This document shows positions 33,620-44,767 of a stretch of DNA of 64,000 bases, one piece after another; the stretch's first letter is position 1, and every line of letters begins with the position of its first letter. Location of the stretch: the NCBI GenBank assembly GCA_030686995.1, contig CM060704.1, positions 111,606,542-111,670,541 of the forward strand, read 5' to 3'. This DNA is from Artemisia argyi (taxonomy: Eukaryota; Streptophyta; Magnoliopsida; Asterales; Asteraceae). The notes beneath the pieces were generated by a model. It did no database searches, was not told the DNA's origin, and worked only from the letters and a program-made list of their open reading frames with translations. A program made the translations under genes and the position numbers.

Positions 33620-36120
33620 TATCACACAGTTCCTCTTATAGATCTTCCACCTCCGTGATGCCCACGCAATCCGAAGAACATACATCTTGTAGCTAAACCT
33701 CTCACTCGAACAACTTGGCAAACACCCTTTTCCTCTTCAACGAACAAATTGATAATCAAAACGACAATCTATCCTAAGTAAACGACGCGAACCATGAAAC
33801 CGGTCGAACTAAAACGTATATTAACGAACTCAAAAGGGGTACGAATTACCGACTAACGAAGTAACGAACATCAAAATCAAAGTTAGAAAAAAAAACACAA
33901 TGAGAAATTTCCCCCCAATAAAAATAGACACGGATAAAATGTTCATGAACACCCATACAAAGAAAATATAAAATACACGTACCCATAAAACGTCCACAAG
34001 CGTACCTCGACGAAAGAAACACTCGATGAACCAAATACATAACAAGTTTGGTAAATGAGAACCACAGACAGTTCTTATTCCCGTACTCAACTTTCCCCAA
34101 AACAAATGAACACCGTTTTTTTTACAAGACATATCTTAAACTTATACATTTTTATAAAATATATATAAACCATTTTATGTAAGACATCAACATAACCATT
34201 TTTTTTCCACCCTTCATTTTCACCATAAAAATAATGGTTTCTAACAAATGACCTTGAGATACCCAAAACGAGTTTTAAAATACCATAAGGACTTTAACAC
34301 AACCCCTTTACTGGATGCGGAAAAACACAGAAGAATCACATAATCAAAATAATCATCAAACGAACTCATATCAGTGAACACTCACGCAAATACATTGCAA
34401 ACCTAACGATGAACTTATGGACTCATTCGTACAACGATCAAACCAAAATCGTAGAAAAACACCGATACTAACAGGTCACAAAACATGTCACGAAATTCAA
34501 TTGGTGTGTGTAAATGAGGGATCAAATATCCACACCAACTCATCACGAACCAACAATACTTGAAGAATAGTATAACATTCACCCGAGGAATGAATGCAAG
34601 GAATAACAAAAGAAACGAACCAGTATCCAACAAAACGAATTCGATTACCCAACACTTATCACGACGTCGAATAGAAAGAATATGGCATATGTACCATCAT
34701 GGTACGAATAGGAATGCCAACCAAAGAATTAGGTATAAAAACGGAGTTTCTAGCAAACGAATCAACTTAAATACCACAACATAAGTACCCACTGATAATT
34801 GAGGTATCAACATATGATAGGTACGATGGAATCTTACCACCTACACACCCCAACATATAACGACTGCCCAAACGGTTAAGAGAATATTTCTCTAACCATA
34901 CAGCCATCACCAACATGATATCACATACCATCTACCACAACATATAACAACTAACATCAATCAATGCAATAATGGTCACAAGTCCACGTGTGTGATACCC
35001 TTATAATTATGTTCGCGACCATAGTTATAAGCCTATTCCACACGCATACTTACTTCCAAAACCACACATCTCAATGATAACGCACATATACCACATAGCA
35101 CCTAATACACTATGCAATCCATGCTATCATACTTGCAAGTCCACTTGTGTTGTGACGCATGTATAATTATGTTGGCCACCATAATTATCTATGCCCCCTT
35201 TCATAAGTGTACTCCCTCCTATGACAACACATCATGCAAACAAAAACAAAAGACGTCGCAAACAATCATCTCGCATGGAACAATTCCAACGATCACGTAA
35301 ACTCTATAATCAAAATCACTTGGATAAGGTCAATCCAGTATCCAAGAGTAATCACGCTCCAACATGGCTCCAGACGGCAAAAGACAATATACGAATTCCA
35401 AAACATAACACAAAACAAAAGACGTCGCATAATGGCTCAAACTCCATTCTCGCACTTGCCTCCCCACTCAAATCGGTTCAACTTACTACTCGCTGTGGAC
35501 TCTAGATCCGAATCCACACCATTCCATCCTAACTCCCTTCTTCTTTACTCAACCAACTATTCATGTTTCCTACATGTTGAGGTAGTCGACAACATGCAAA
35601 ACCATCTCTATTCTTTTCTTCCAATTCTACATAATTCACAAGCGCATACAAATCACGAGGTTTAGACTAAACCACATCTCCTTCCTAGGTGAAGTGAGAA
35701 CACTACCAAGGGTATTTGGTAATGGCTCCATCTCCAGAAGTCACCGTGGTTCCAAACCTCTCCACTTCTTCTCCACCAACGTTTCCCATAAACGTCCTCT
35801 CCTTGTCCGAACATGGATACATGTTATCGAAAGCTCGGATTCTGCGGTTAGTCCGCTTCATCCTACCTCCTCTCTCGCATCCGATAACGACAACGGTAGT
35901 CCAACGATGCATCTTACGCGCGAAAGGCGATATAATAAAGTCGATATATACAATACTATGTATAGGGAATATAATAGACGTCCGAAACTCAATAAAACAT
36001 CTCATAAATATAGGAAAATAGACATATAAAATACTATACTTACACATAGGTCATAAATGCAACTATATGAGGGACTCCTAGGTTATAGTCTAGGTCCAAC
36101 CGCCTAATTCTCTATAACCA
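33620..36120 (-). other. unrecognised interior of the gypsy element
   Basis: Gag, protease and reverse transcriptase should lie here, but no clear motif could be read in any frame. Either it is heavily decayed or replaced by unrelated sequence. Short open frames up to 143 codons show no family features. Confidence 0.45.
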
Positions 36121-36122
36121 AG

Positions 36123-36135
36123 GCTCTGATACCAA
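36123..36135 (-). other. gypsy primer-binding site
   Basis: GGCTCTGATACCA on the plus strand is TGGTATCAGAGCC on the minus strand, the complement of the initiator-methionine tRNA end. It lies three bases from the right LTR and sets the strand of the element. Confidence 0.93.
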
Positions 36136-36138
36136 TCT

Positions 36139-38605
36139 GTCACACCCCGCCACGGCGGAAACGCGAGGGTGTAACTTCATGGATATCATCACAACACATG
36201 GTGTCTATATAGAGAATAACTACATGCAATAAAAATGGCAAAGTATAGACACAAAGTGTCATAACAATACCCAAAAGATAACAACATGATAAACTCCAAA
36301 AGCATAGATAAAACACTTCCAATGCAACTAAGGTCTCGTCTAACCACATCCTTCTATCTTATCCTTAGAAAGCTCACCTGAAAATGATGCTTAAAACGTC
36401 AACATAATGTTGGTGAGATTCATAGGTTTAAGACTCATACACGCCAGGAAACCAAAATCACTGTGATTATAAAATATAGCTGGACAAATAATTACTGTTA
36501 TCATATACGCTACATGTATTCTCAAGGCAGCATCACACATAAGGCAACCATCGGGCGTAACGTGCCCACCGATCCAAATTCACAACATACCGGGCCGGAA
36601 CGTGACCCCCGCTCCAAATAATGGGTAAATTAATACCCTCCGATCGGACCACATAGCAAAAATAGTGAGTAGGGATGCTACTCTCCAATTAGGTCGTATG
36701 CACGAGCAATAGGGTAAGCACCTTCCCAATTGGACCACACAGCATTATCACACAACATATCCTTACCGTTCACATATAGCATAAATACGATAACATTAAA
36801 AGTTCGAGCTCTTTAACACACATACACATAATCACAGTAATTCAAATCATTTAAGACAAGCATCATTCCCATCCCAAGTTTAAAACAAAGTAAAAATATG
36901 GGACTATGAACTCACCTCAAACCTTGCAGCTTCCACAAAACCAATCACAATCTATAACACACAATAAATCCACATTACACATGGCCAAGCTAAAAGCTAT
37001 AACCCATGTAATACACATATGATGGATGTCTAAAACTCATATGACGCACCATGGATCTCCTAGACACCATACTAACCACCACCATAACTTAATACTCACT
37101 AAATCCCTTGAACTTTTAAAATCAGAAAACGCAGAATTTTTGGGTACATTCGCCCACATAAAATCACGACAAATTAAGCTCAACAACTCACACCAAAAAT
37201 TTACCATAGTCTCTCATAAGCATAGAAGCTAATCCCAGAAGGTCATGGACCAATAACACACACAAATAATCATAATAAATTCAAACTTGTCAACTACTCA
37301 AATTCGGATCTGAACGCACACCAAATTTTTTTTGATTTCCATAAAATACTTCCACAAGTTTTTATCGCGAATCCTATTCGTGGTAGTCTAATATAACCTA
37401 ATACTTAACTATTCCAGAAGGCCTAGTCAAAATACCACTTTTACAACCACATGACACCCTAAAACTTTTACCTAAATTTTGTCCCGGTTTGACAGTTTTG
37501 ACACCTTAACAAAGAAAAATCAAAAGACCAACTTCCCGACCTTGAAATCAATCGTGGCTGGACTTTTTGGAAAGCACTTTCATTATACTTCAATTTAGAC
37601 TAAAAATTCGTGATCTAACTCCTCACCATCTGTTAATTACACTCATATCTTTACAGCCATAGTTTTCTGTCCAAACCCTAACTCAATAACTAGCATGTTT
37701 TATGCTCAATTCTCTTCTCCAATCATCATAATATTATCATTAATTGATCCCAACATGTTTTAATTAATTAATTTACAGAAGTTTACAAACCCTAGATCCA
37801 TCATAATTAATATTACATGAATTAGATTAATTAATCAAACAATTGAATATAGGGTTTAAAGATTTTACCTTGATTCTTAATTTTTAGCTTCAAAACTATA
37901 AACCCTAATTTTTCCCCTCCCCTCTTGCCCTTGTGATCGACTCAAATTTGCCGAAATTTGGCTTTAGGGTCGTTGGTATAGCTTATATGGGTAGGGGTTG
38001 GGCTTGTTTGGGTTAGATTAGGAATCCTTGGGCCTAAGAGTCATATTTGGACTCAAATTGGGTTTCCTTTTTCCCCCTTATCCTTTCTAGCCAATTTTTT
38101 ACCATATACATACATATAGTTTTATTTTTTTATTAAATTTATTTGTTACACTCAAAACCTCATACTTTTCATATTTTATAAATACCCGTAGCTAATCCTA
38201 GCGTCTTACGCGATAAACCTCAACTTTTACGACAACCGGAAAAATATCATTTTCAAAAATAAAGTTTTCAAAAATTGAATTCCACGCTCTTTTGAAACAT
38301 AACTCAAAAAAACAAACTCCTCGTAACTCACTAATGCTCAAACACTTGAACGAAAACTCGTTACGCAAAATCACAAAAACACCAAAACTACACAAGTCAT
38401 TTCTACACCACAAAGGTGATCAAAATGAATTTTCCCAAATTCCAACTTTCCAAATCACAATAAAACCATTTACGCAAAGGGATTTAGTGCTAAAACTCAC
38501 CTATATCACACATATAACACTACAATCACCTATAACACATCAAACAAACGTCAACCGAGTCAAGACTAACAGTCAAACCGACCTGCTAAAACCACGGTTG
38601 TTACA
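36139..38605 (-). repeat. gypsy 5' LTR (right copy)
   Basis: 2467 bp with the same ends as the left copy. It contains an extra block with CATACCGGGCCGGAACGTGA near 36583-36605 that the left copy lacks. Confidence 0.93.
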
Positions 38606-38610
38606 CAAGA

Positions 38611-39862
38611 TAAAATATAGAAATAGAAAATATAAGAACACTGAAAACGGTTCTTCCAGATTTGATTTCCCAATTCATGGCGACATCAATATGTAAAAAA
38701 AACACAAACACTAATGACTTTTCCTGAAAAATAAATCAATGATACAATTATTCTGGTGCTGGAAAACAGTATTCCGAAAATATGATACAACGTATCCTGT
38801 TCAAAATTAATATGTAATTTAGCATTGAGTTATATATTTCTAGGTAATCCTTAATTCTTTTATAGGTAGCATAAACATAAGGGGTGTTTGGCTAAGCTTA
38901 TTCGAGGTAGTCAACCATGTGCCTATTTGCTTATTCAAGAGTAAAACTCAACCAACTCTGGTGGCATTTTTTTTAGTACTAATTATCTGATTCTGATCAT
39001 TGCTTATCTGGTAGTCACTTTTAAAAAGGCGAGGCGAAACAATCTTTAGTAGTTGGACATATTGAAATTAATTCTAATTCTGCTATTAATCAACTTGATA
39101 TATTAAAAGCGCCTTAACTCTAGTACTTGACTCGATCATATCATATAGTACTAAAACTATACAAACATCGCAAAATATGATCAAGTAATCAAAACCTTTT
39201 AAACAAAAACGGGATTATACCTTTACAGCCACTTCCAATGACCTTAAATAAACAGGCATTATTGTTTCTTCATTTATTATAAATAACTGATTCATAAGCT
39301 GATTAGCCCACAGATAAACCATACCTTATACCAAACTACTTTTCATCTTCTTCAGATTAACAAAGAAACCCCCTTTTTCTTGCTGATTAGGTTGTTGGTG
39401 ACTTACGCTTGCAAGATCCACGATCCTGCCTTCAAAACACCAATCAACACAAAGATTAGATTTCGTATAATCAGAAACCCACAAACACTTTCCCAAAACC
39501 AATCACTAAAAAAATCTCTAATTCAATCGCTGTAAAAAAAAATCCAAAACAATTATTTACCTCAAATCTAGATAAAGGATTTGCGTCCCGCACATAAAAG
39601 GCATTCAGATGAACAGCCGGTATTACTTTAGGGCTGGAAATTGATAGATCAGTTTAGGATCATTAATTTTGGGAGAGTTCTGTTTTTTGAGAGAGGTAAA
39701 AGAGGTGGATGAGATTTGTGGAAGAAGATTCAAGAAAGCCCAAGAAAGACTTGAATGGCACAAACAACTGTAGCAAAAATAGTATATATATTATTCTTGG
39801 CTGCTACAGTAACTGCAAAAAAAGTACTGTTCATTCATTCCTGATAAATGTTATAGTATAGA
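38611..39862 (-). other. 5' part of the Helitron-like element
   Basis: It continues the host of the gypsy insertion after the CAAGA duplication. Near 39600 and 39410 the minus strand has donor-like sites and short leader-like stretches, possibly untranslated exons of the captured gene. No protein was recognised. Confidence 0.35.
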
Positions 39863-39882
39863 ATTTTGTGCCCAACACCGTC

Positions 39883-40155
39883 TGATACGCCCCGGCTTTA
39901 TGTCATTTTATATTTATTTAGGATATATGTCTTTGTGTCATATTAGGAAAGTGTCATGTTTAGATATATCTTTATGTTTGGCTTGTTTTACAAGCTAGGG
40001 TTATTCGGTTATATATACCGAATCATTATTATGAATGAATCAATAAAAGTTAAAGATAAACAAATCTCTAGTTCTTTTCTTTTATTTTCTGATGGAGCCC
40101 GCACACGCTTGAAGTGGTGCCTTATCCCGATACAACCCCTAACCGGGTCGTATCA
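39883..40155 (+). repeat. 5' LTR of the small element
   Basis: TGATACG...CGTATCA, 273 bp. It has a TATATA stretch near 40010 and GAATGAATCAATAAAAG near 40032. It retains a segment (AGCTAGGGTTATTCGG and following) missing from the 3' LTR. Confidence 0.85.
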
Positions 40156-40157
40156 AT

Positions 40158-40175
40158 TGGTGCTTTCATTGAGAG
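40158..40175 (+). other. primer-binding-like site
   Basis: TGGTGCTTTCATTGAGAG starts two bases after the LTR. The same sequence follows LTRs in many plant gypsy elements. Confidence 0.7.
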
Positions 40176-40210
40176 CTCTCGTTGAGAGAGCTTACGATTA
40201 GGGTTCCAAT

Positions 40211-40214
<4 letters not shown>

Positions 40215-40252
<38 letters not shown>
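40215..40252. repeat. poly-A run followed by ACTGTTCA repeats
   Basis: About 37 A residues, then to 40390 repeated ACTGTTCA or TACTGTTCATCGACACTG units in the leader before gag. Confidence 0.9.
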
Positions 40253-40254
<2 letters not shown>

Positions 40255-40389
40255 GTTCAAGACACTGTTCACCGGTAGTGTTCATCGACACTGTTTCACT
40301 GGTACTGTTCATCGACACTGTTCCCCCCGATACTGTTCACAGTTACTGTTCATCATAAATTTTTTTCCCTGTTATTCGAGTTACTGTTC

Positions 40390-41040
40390 ATGGCATCGGG
40401 CAGCAACGATCGGGATGCACTATCTAAACTTTTGCAAATGGGTACGGTGGCCGAATATGAGAATGATTTTAAGATTCTTAAAAATCAAGTAACGGGGATC
40501 TCGGAGTCTTTACTTATATCGTTTTATATCTCCGGACTTAAATTGGATCTACAATGTTTACTCTTACGGTCAAATCCCAAAACTTTAGACAAAACTTTTT
40601 CATTGACCCGTGCGGCGAAAACACGCTTCGCGAACCTAGATATTTGGGAATTTTTGAGGTCCAATCCTTTAAGTTTTAATGAGTATATTGGAGTTGAAGA
40701 GGTTGTGGGTGGTGGCGAAGCGCTTAAGGTTGGTGAGGATGAGTTGAGTAGAGTGATATCGACACTTAAGGATGGAGGTGGTGAATTTGATAGTCGTTTG
40801 GATGAAATAAATTTGAATTTAAGCGAGGAATTAGCGGACTCTCAATCTGCATATTCTTCGTATCACCTTGAGGGCAAGGTGATTTTTGAAGGAGTGGGGA
40901 GTGTTATGGCATTGGTAGCGGAAGGTGGAATAATGGTGTCGTGTTATGTCCAAGGTAGTGGAAGGCGGAAGAGGAAAAAGGTGTTGGTTGCGGTAGCGGA
41001 AGGAAAGAGAACTACAGGAGTGGAAGAAAGGAGTAGGTAG
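40390..41040 (+). CDS. gag-derived frame of the small element
   Basis: The 216-residue frame has, at residues about 12-75, QMGTVAEYENDFKILKNQVT, GISESLLISFYISGLKLDLQ and NPKTLDKTFSLTRAAKTRF, the end of a gypsy capsid domain. The rest is glycine-, valine- and glutamate-rich without known domain. Protease, reverse transcriptase and integrase are absent. ATG 40390 follows the repeat leader and the frame is open to the TAG near the 3' LTR. It may be translated, as in TR-GAG elements, but that is an inference. Confidence 0.6.
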   Translation: MASGSNDRDALSKLLQMGTVAEYENDFKILKNQVTGISESLLISFYISGLKLDLQCLLLRSNPKTLDKTFSLTRAAKTRFANLDIWEFLRSNPLSFNEYIGVEEVVGGGEALKVGEDELSRVISTLKDGGGEFDSRLDEINLNLSEELADSQSAYSSYHLEGKVIFEGVGSVMALVAEGGIMVSCYVQGSGRRKRKKVLVAVAEGKRTTGVEERSR

Positions 41041-41209
41041 GATTGGGATTAGGATATGGGATCCCGGAATCAAGAGAAATTTTTCGAGACCACACCTTGA
41101 GGATAAGGTGATTTCGAAGGAGTGTGGAATGATACGCCCCGGCTTTATGTCATTTTATATTTATTTAGGATATATGTCTTTGTGTCATATTAGGAAAGTG
41201 TCATGTTTA

Positions 41210-43589
41210 CAAAAAAAAATCACAAAGAGAATACTTTGTCATACTATAATAATGAGTTTCATTTTCATTTAGATGATCCTCTTTGAATTTCAAAAACAAA
41301 GATATATGCCAGGTTATATATATTATAAGTACTAAATTTTAACTTTTGTCACTTATAATCAAAATATATACTTGATTAATGTCATCCCTAATATATTGAA
41401 GAACAATGATATGCAGTAGTTGGAATTTCTGATGGCAGTCTCTAGAATCACCGCCAGTCCATCACGATACGACTAAATCCTTGCCCATAAAATCACACTT
41501 GACATTCTCAGGTACTTCAATCTCCGTAAAAGTTAAGATTTATGAATATGTTACTGTTATATGTAGCGAACTGGAAAATGCAGTTACAATATGGTTGTAC
41601 TTAATGATATTAACTTTTTGTAACTTATACGAACTAAATATGCATTCAACTTATATGAAAAAATGGAGCAGGGTTAGAAGATACATTTGTTATCTTTAAA
41701 TATAGTTTTTAAGCATCAGTTTATTGTTGTTATAATGTTATTCTTATACTAAATGTGGCTTTAGTCCATAAGAAGAAACCAAACTTTATAATTTATCTTA
41801 ATAGGAATTATGGCACATTTTGTGCGATGATTGGGTTGATGTAAGAAGATGTTAAATAGAAGCTGGGAATCTAAGAATAATTTTAGTGGCAAGGTTAGTA
41901 TAATGGTTTTTTCCTATGGGGTTTTCAGTATGCATTAGCCTCTTAAACGTCACAAGGTATAAAAAAAATTCCGAAGGTGTATATTTTACTTTCTATATGC
42001 TCTTATCAACAACTCTATTTTTATTTTATTTATTTATTTATTTATTTTTTTAGGTGTTCACGCAATCAACATCGACTACTCAAATGTTTGACGTTTACTG
42101 CATACCTTTGCTTTTCAAGACTATCAAAGTTGGAGAAGACGATACATGAATGTTTATTATTTTGATACTTACAAGCCGAATCGTTTATCGAATCATTGAT
42201 TTATTAATTATTATTTCCTTCAAAACATAATAATATTTGTTTATGTTCGTCGTTGTTTCTTACTTTATTCATACAAGTAACACAATAAATAATTACTTTA
42301 AAAATCCCCGTAATTCCACGGGTCTATAACCAAGTCATCAAACAAGTCATCAAAGGCTGCCGCTTTCAGACGTTACCAATAATGAGTTGCTTTTTAAAGC
42401 TATACAACAATACAACTTTTGTTTGATACTACTTGCACAAGTACATGTGTAACAAATATGCTTAAGTGTACACATATTTCTTGACGTAGATCTTCCACAA
42501 CGATTTAATACATCTTCACTTTTAGGATGGTCAACCACAACTTCACCTTTTTACATTTTTTCACGGTTTGTTTGCCCTCCTTATATAAGTACATTTGTTT
42601 GTTTACTTATTTTCTTCAAGTTTAATTCTTCGTAGACCACTCTTATTCAATTTATATAAATAGATTTAGGAATCATTTCTCAGAATAGACGTGTCATCTC
42701 TACCAAACACAGTCTACCAACGCCTCCAAAATCTGGTAAAATAAAAAATAGTTAGTTGTATGTAAAAAATTGTACTTATTTTCTTCAAGTAATTTTATTT
42801 GTAATAGTTAGTTGTATGTAAAAAATTGTACATGTATAGCTCATGCTGCGCTTTCTACTATAATAAGACCACAATGTGTGACTACACCAATTCATTGGCA
42901 AACATCAAATTCAACATTTCCGACACAGCTTGGTGGTACATCTATTGTATACTTATATTTTCCATGAACCTATCCCTATATAAGTTGGCTATTTATGTAG
43001 TACACTTAATTTTCCTAACATCATTATTTATCTCTATATCATATCAGGACGATATTCTCATAATACAAGATGTATTGCTTCTCAAACCTAAACGGTTGAG
43101 ACCGTGTCGACAATAATGATAAGATGTTATTAATTGTGCATACATCAAGTAATGGAATCATTGTAAATAATGTTGTTTGTTTAGTGAGATCTGGTTTCCA
43201 AGATAGAAATGATATCTTATTATATTTGTTGTCCTACATACAAGTGAAAAGGGTGAGGAATGCAACATTCATTCCTTAAGGCCCACACTTTTCTTCTTTT
43301 TGTTAACAGATTGAGAAAGAAAAGAAGAAAAAAAGAAAAAATGTTATGATGCTTCTCCCATCATTGTTTGCACAAAACAATTTTTTATTGTTGATTTGCC
43401 CCCCGATGTGCCCGATCTCGCCGACACCGGGTGTAGCAGTCATTATTATCTTTTTGCTTCATTGTTATCTCATCTCAAACTCATTTTCAAATTATTACTT
43501 TCATTTTTTTTCCATATTTTGTTTACACACTAATTTTTTTGCACGATCTCTTATAAAAACCCGTCAATTTGACGGGTCTTATAAGCTAG
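41210..43589 (+). mobile_element. Helitron-tailed insertion in the 3' LTR
   Basis: The right end has the perfect hairpin CCCGTCAATTTGACGGG, nine bases, then CTAG before T, typical of a Helitron 3' end. The left end is fixed by the broken LTR (GTTTA at 41209) and begins CAAAAAAAAATCAC, not the usual TC, so it may be truncated. A second palindrome, CCCGTAATTCCACGGG, at about 42306 hints at another Helitron end inside. No coding sequence was recognised in the 2380 bp. Confidence 0.65.
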
Positions 43590-43748
43590 TATCTTTATGT
43601 TTGGCTTGTTTTACAACCTTCGAATATGAATGAATCAATAAAAGTTAAAGATAAACAAATCTCTAGTTCTTTTCTTCTATTTTCTGACGGAGCCCGCACA
43701 CGCTTGAAGTGGTGCCTTATCCCGATACAACCCTAACGGCTCGTATCA
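43590..43748 (+). repeat. 3' LTR of the small element, right part
   Basis: TATCTTTATGTTTGGC to CGTATCA matches the 5' LTR from about 39966, with a deletion of about 36 bp after TTTTACAA. It joins 41130-41209 across the Helitron-tailed insertion. Confidence 0.85.
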
Positions 43749-43783
43749 CCCTCTTAAAAATTCTAGTCCGTCTCCCTAAAACA

Positions 43784-43791
43784 TATAAATA
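43784..43791 (+). promoter_or_regulatory. TATA box of the PPR gene
   Basis: TATAAATA lies 40 bases before the ATG at 43832. Only 83 bp separate the ATG from the end of the LTR at 43748, so little original promoter remains next to the gene. Confidence 0.5.
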
Positions 43792-43831
43792 GACAAGGAT
43801 TCAAAGTCTCTTAGAAACCCTCTCCACCAAA

Positions 43832-44767
43832 ATGCGTAAACCCGAAGGAATCATACCCATCTTCACCACTATACTCAACTCCTTGACATCAACCAAAAAC
43901 CTCCCCAAACTCAAACAACTCCACGCTTTTCTAATCACCACCAAGTTTTCCCGCCATAATTTCATCCGCGCTAAACTCATCACATCATACGCTTCATGCA
44001 ACCAGTTACACCAAGCATCAGTCATATTCAGCTACACCAACCACCAGTCCACTTTTTTATACAATACCCTTATCAGAGGCTATGCGAATGTCAACCAGTT
44101 CGCGAATTCGTTAGCGTTTTTTCGCCAAATGGTCAGGGCGCGAAAAGCCCTTGATCGCCATACTTTGCCGCCTGTGCTTAAATCCTGCGGTGGTATACCG
44201 GCTTTACGGGTCGGTCGGAACATACATAATCTGGTTATAACAAATGGGTTTGATTTGGATTTGGTGAATTTGAATGCTTTAGTGACGATGTATGCGAAAT
44301 GTGGTGATTTGGTGAGTGCGCGCAACGTGTTTGATGAAATGTTTGAGAGAAATGTGGTGAGTTGGAGTGCGATGATTAGTGGGTATGGGTTGTATGGGAA
44401 GTGTGAGGAGGTTTTTGAGCTTTTTGATGAGATGGTGAGTGGCGGGGTGGAGCCGGATGGGGTGACGTTTACTGGGGTTTTGGCGGCGTGTAGTCATGGA
44501 GGTGAGGTGGATAAAGGGGTGGAGTATTTTGAGATGATGGGGAGGTTTGGGGTGAAGGTGGGTTTGGAGCATTGTACGTGTATGGTTGATATGTTGGGGA
44601 GGGTTGGGAGGGTGGAGGAGGCGGAGGTGATGGTGGAACAGATGGATGTGGTGCCGGATGAGGCGTTGTGGGGTTCGTTATTAGCTGCGTGTAAGACTCA
44701 TGGGAAGGTGGAAGTGGCCGAGAGGTTGGCTGAAAAGATATATGCAAGACGGGTAACATCAAGCTAA
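43832..44767 (+). CDS. pentatricopeptide repeat (PPR) protein, PLS class
   Basis: Intronless, 311 residues. After a basic start and LKQLHAFLITTKF come PPR units: FLYNTLIRGYANVNQFANSL (about 75-95), NLNALVTMYAKCGDLVSARN (about 148), NVVSWSAMISGYGLYGKCEE (about 174), EPDGVTFTGVLAACSHGGEV and LEHCTCMVDMLGRVGRVEEA. It ends with an E-like segment EALWGSLLAACKTHGKVEVA; no DYW domain follows. Such proteins bind organelle RNA, mostly for editing or processing in mitochondria or plastids. It is short for the class, so it may be a compact member or a shortened copy. Strand composition flips inside it: C-rich to about 44200, G/T-rich afterwards. Confidence 0.85.
   Translation: MRKPEGIIPIFTTILNSLTSTKNLPKLKQLHAFLITTKFSRHNFIRAKLITSYASCNQLHQASVIFSYTNHQSTFLYNTLIRGYANVNQFANSLAFFRQMVRARKALDRHTLPPVLKSCGGIPALRVGRNIHNLVITNGFDLDLVNLNALVTMYAKCGDLVSARNVFDEMFERNVVSWSAMISGYGLYGKCEEVFELFDEMVSGGVEPDGVTFTGVLAACSHGGEVDKGVEYFEMMGRFGVKVGLEHCTCMVDMLGRVGRVEEAEVMVEQMDVVPDEALWGSLLAACKTHGKVEVAERLAEKIYARRVTSS

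Larger units (their letters stand above)
29221..38605 (-). mobile_element. Ty3/gypsy element, Del/Tekay type, long LTRs
   Basis: LTRs at 29221-31652 (2432 bp) and 36139-38605 (2467 bp) both start TGTCACACCCCGCC and end GGTTGTTACA. The flanks carry a perfect CAAGA duplication (29216-29220, 38606-38610). The primer-binding site next to the right LTR shows it lies on the minus strand. Inside, integrase and RNase H remnants fit Del/Tekay chromoviruses. The LTRs look about 98% alike by eye, apart from a block of about 40 bp near 36555-36600 missing from the left one. The 4.5 kb interior is short and decayed. Confidence 0.93.
24127..39862 (-). mobile_element. Helitron-like element, split by a gypsy element
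   Basis: Read on the minus strand, the right limit starts TCTATACTATAAC, like plant Helitron 5' ends. The left limit ends in a GC-rich hairpin (CCCGCCGCAACGCGCGGG, about 24139-24156) followed by CTAG and a flanking T, like Helitron 3' ends. The base before the 5' TC is T rather than A, so that end is less sure. Without the gypsy insertion the length is about 6.3 kb. It carries exon-like pieces on its own strand but no Rep/helicase. That hAT end sequence stands on both sides supports the limits. Confidence 0.6.
39883..43748 (+). mobile_element. small gypsy-like LTR element with gag fragment
   Basis: The 5' LTR (39883-40155, 273 bp) starts TGATACGCCCCGG and ends GGGTCGTATCA. The 3' LTR starts the same way at 41130, is cut at 41209 by a Helitron-tailed insertion, and resumes at 43590-43748 ending CGTATCA. 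Flanks are CCGTC (39878-39882) and CCCTC (43749-43753), one mismatch. The interior is only 974 bp, with a primer-binding site, a gag-derived frame and a purine-rich tract (about 41118-41129). It must have moved with enzymes from another element. Confidence 0.85.

Noticed and set aside
44279..44762. long minus-strand frames opposite the PPR gene
   Set aside because: They mirror the G-rich coding strand and give low-complexity His/Pro-rich text; shadows of the real gene.
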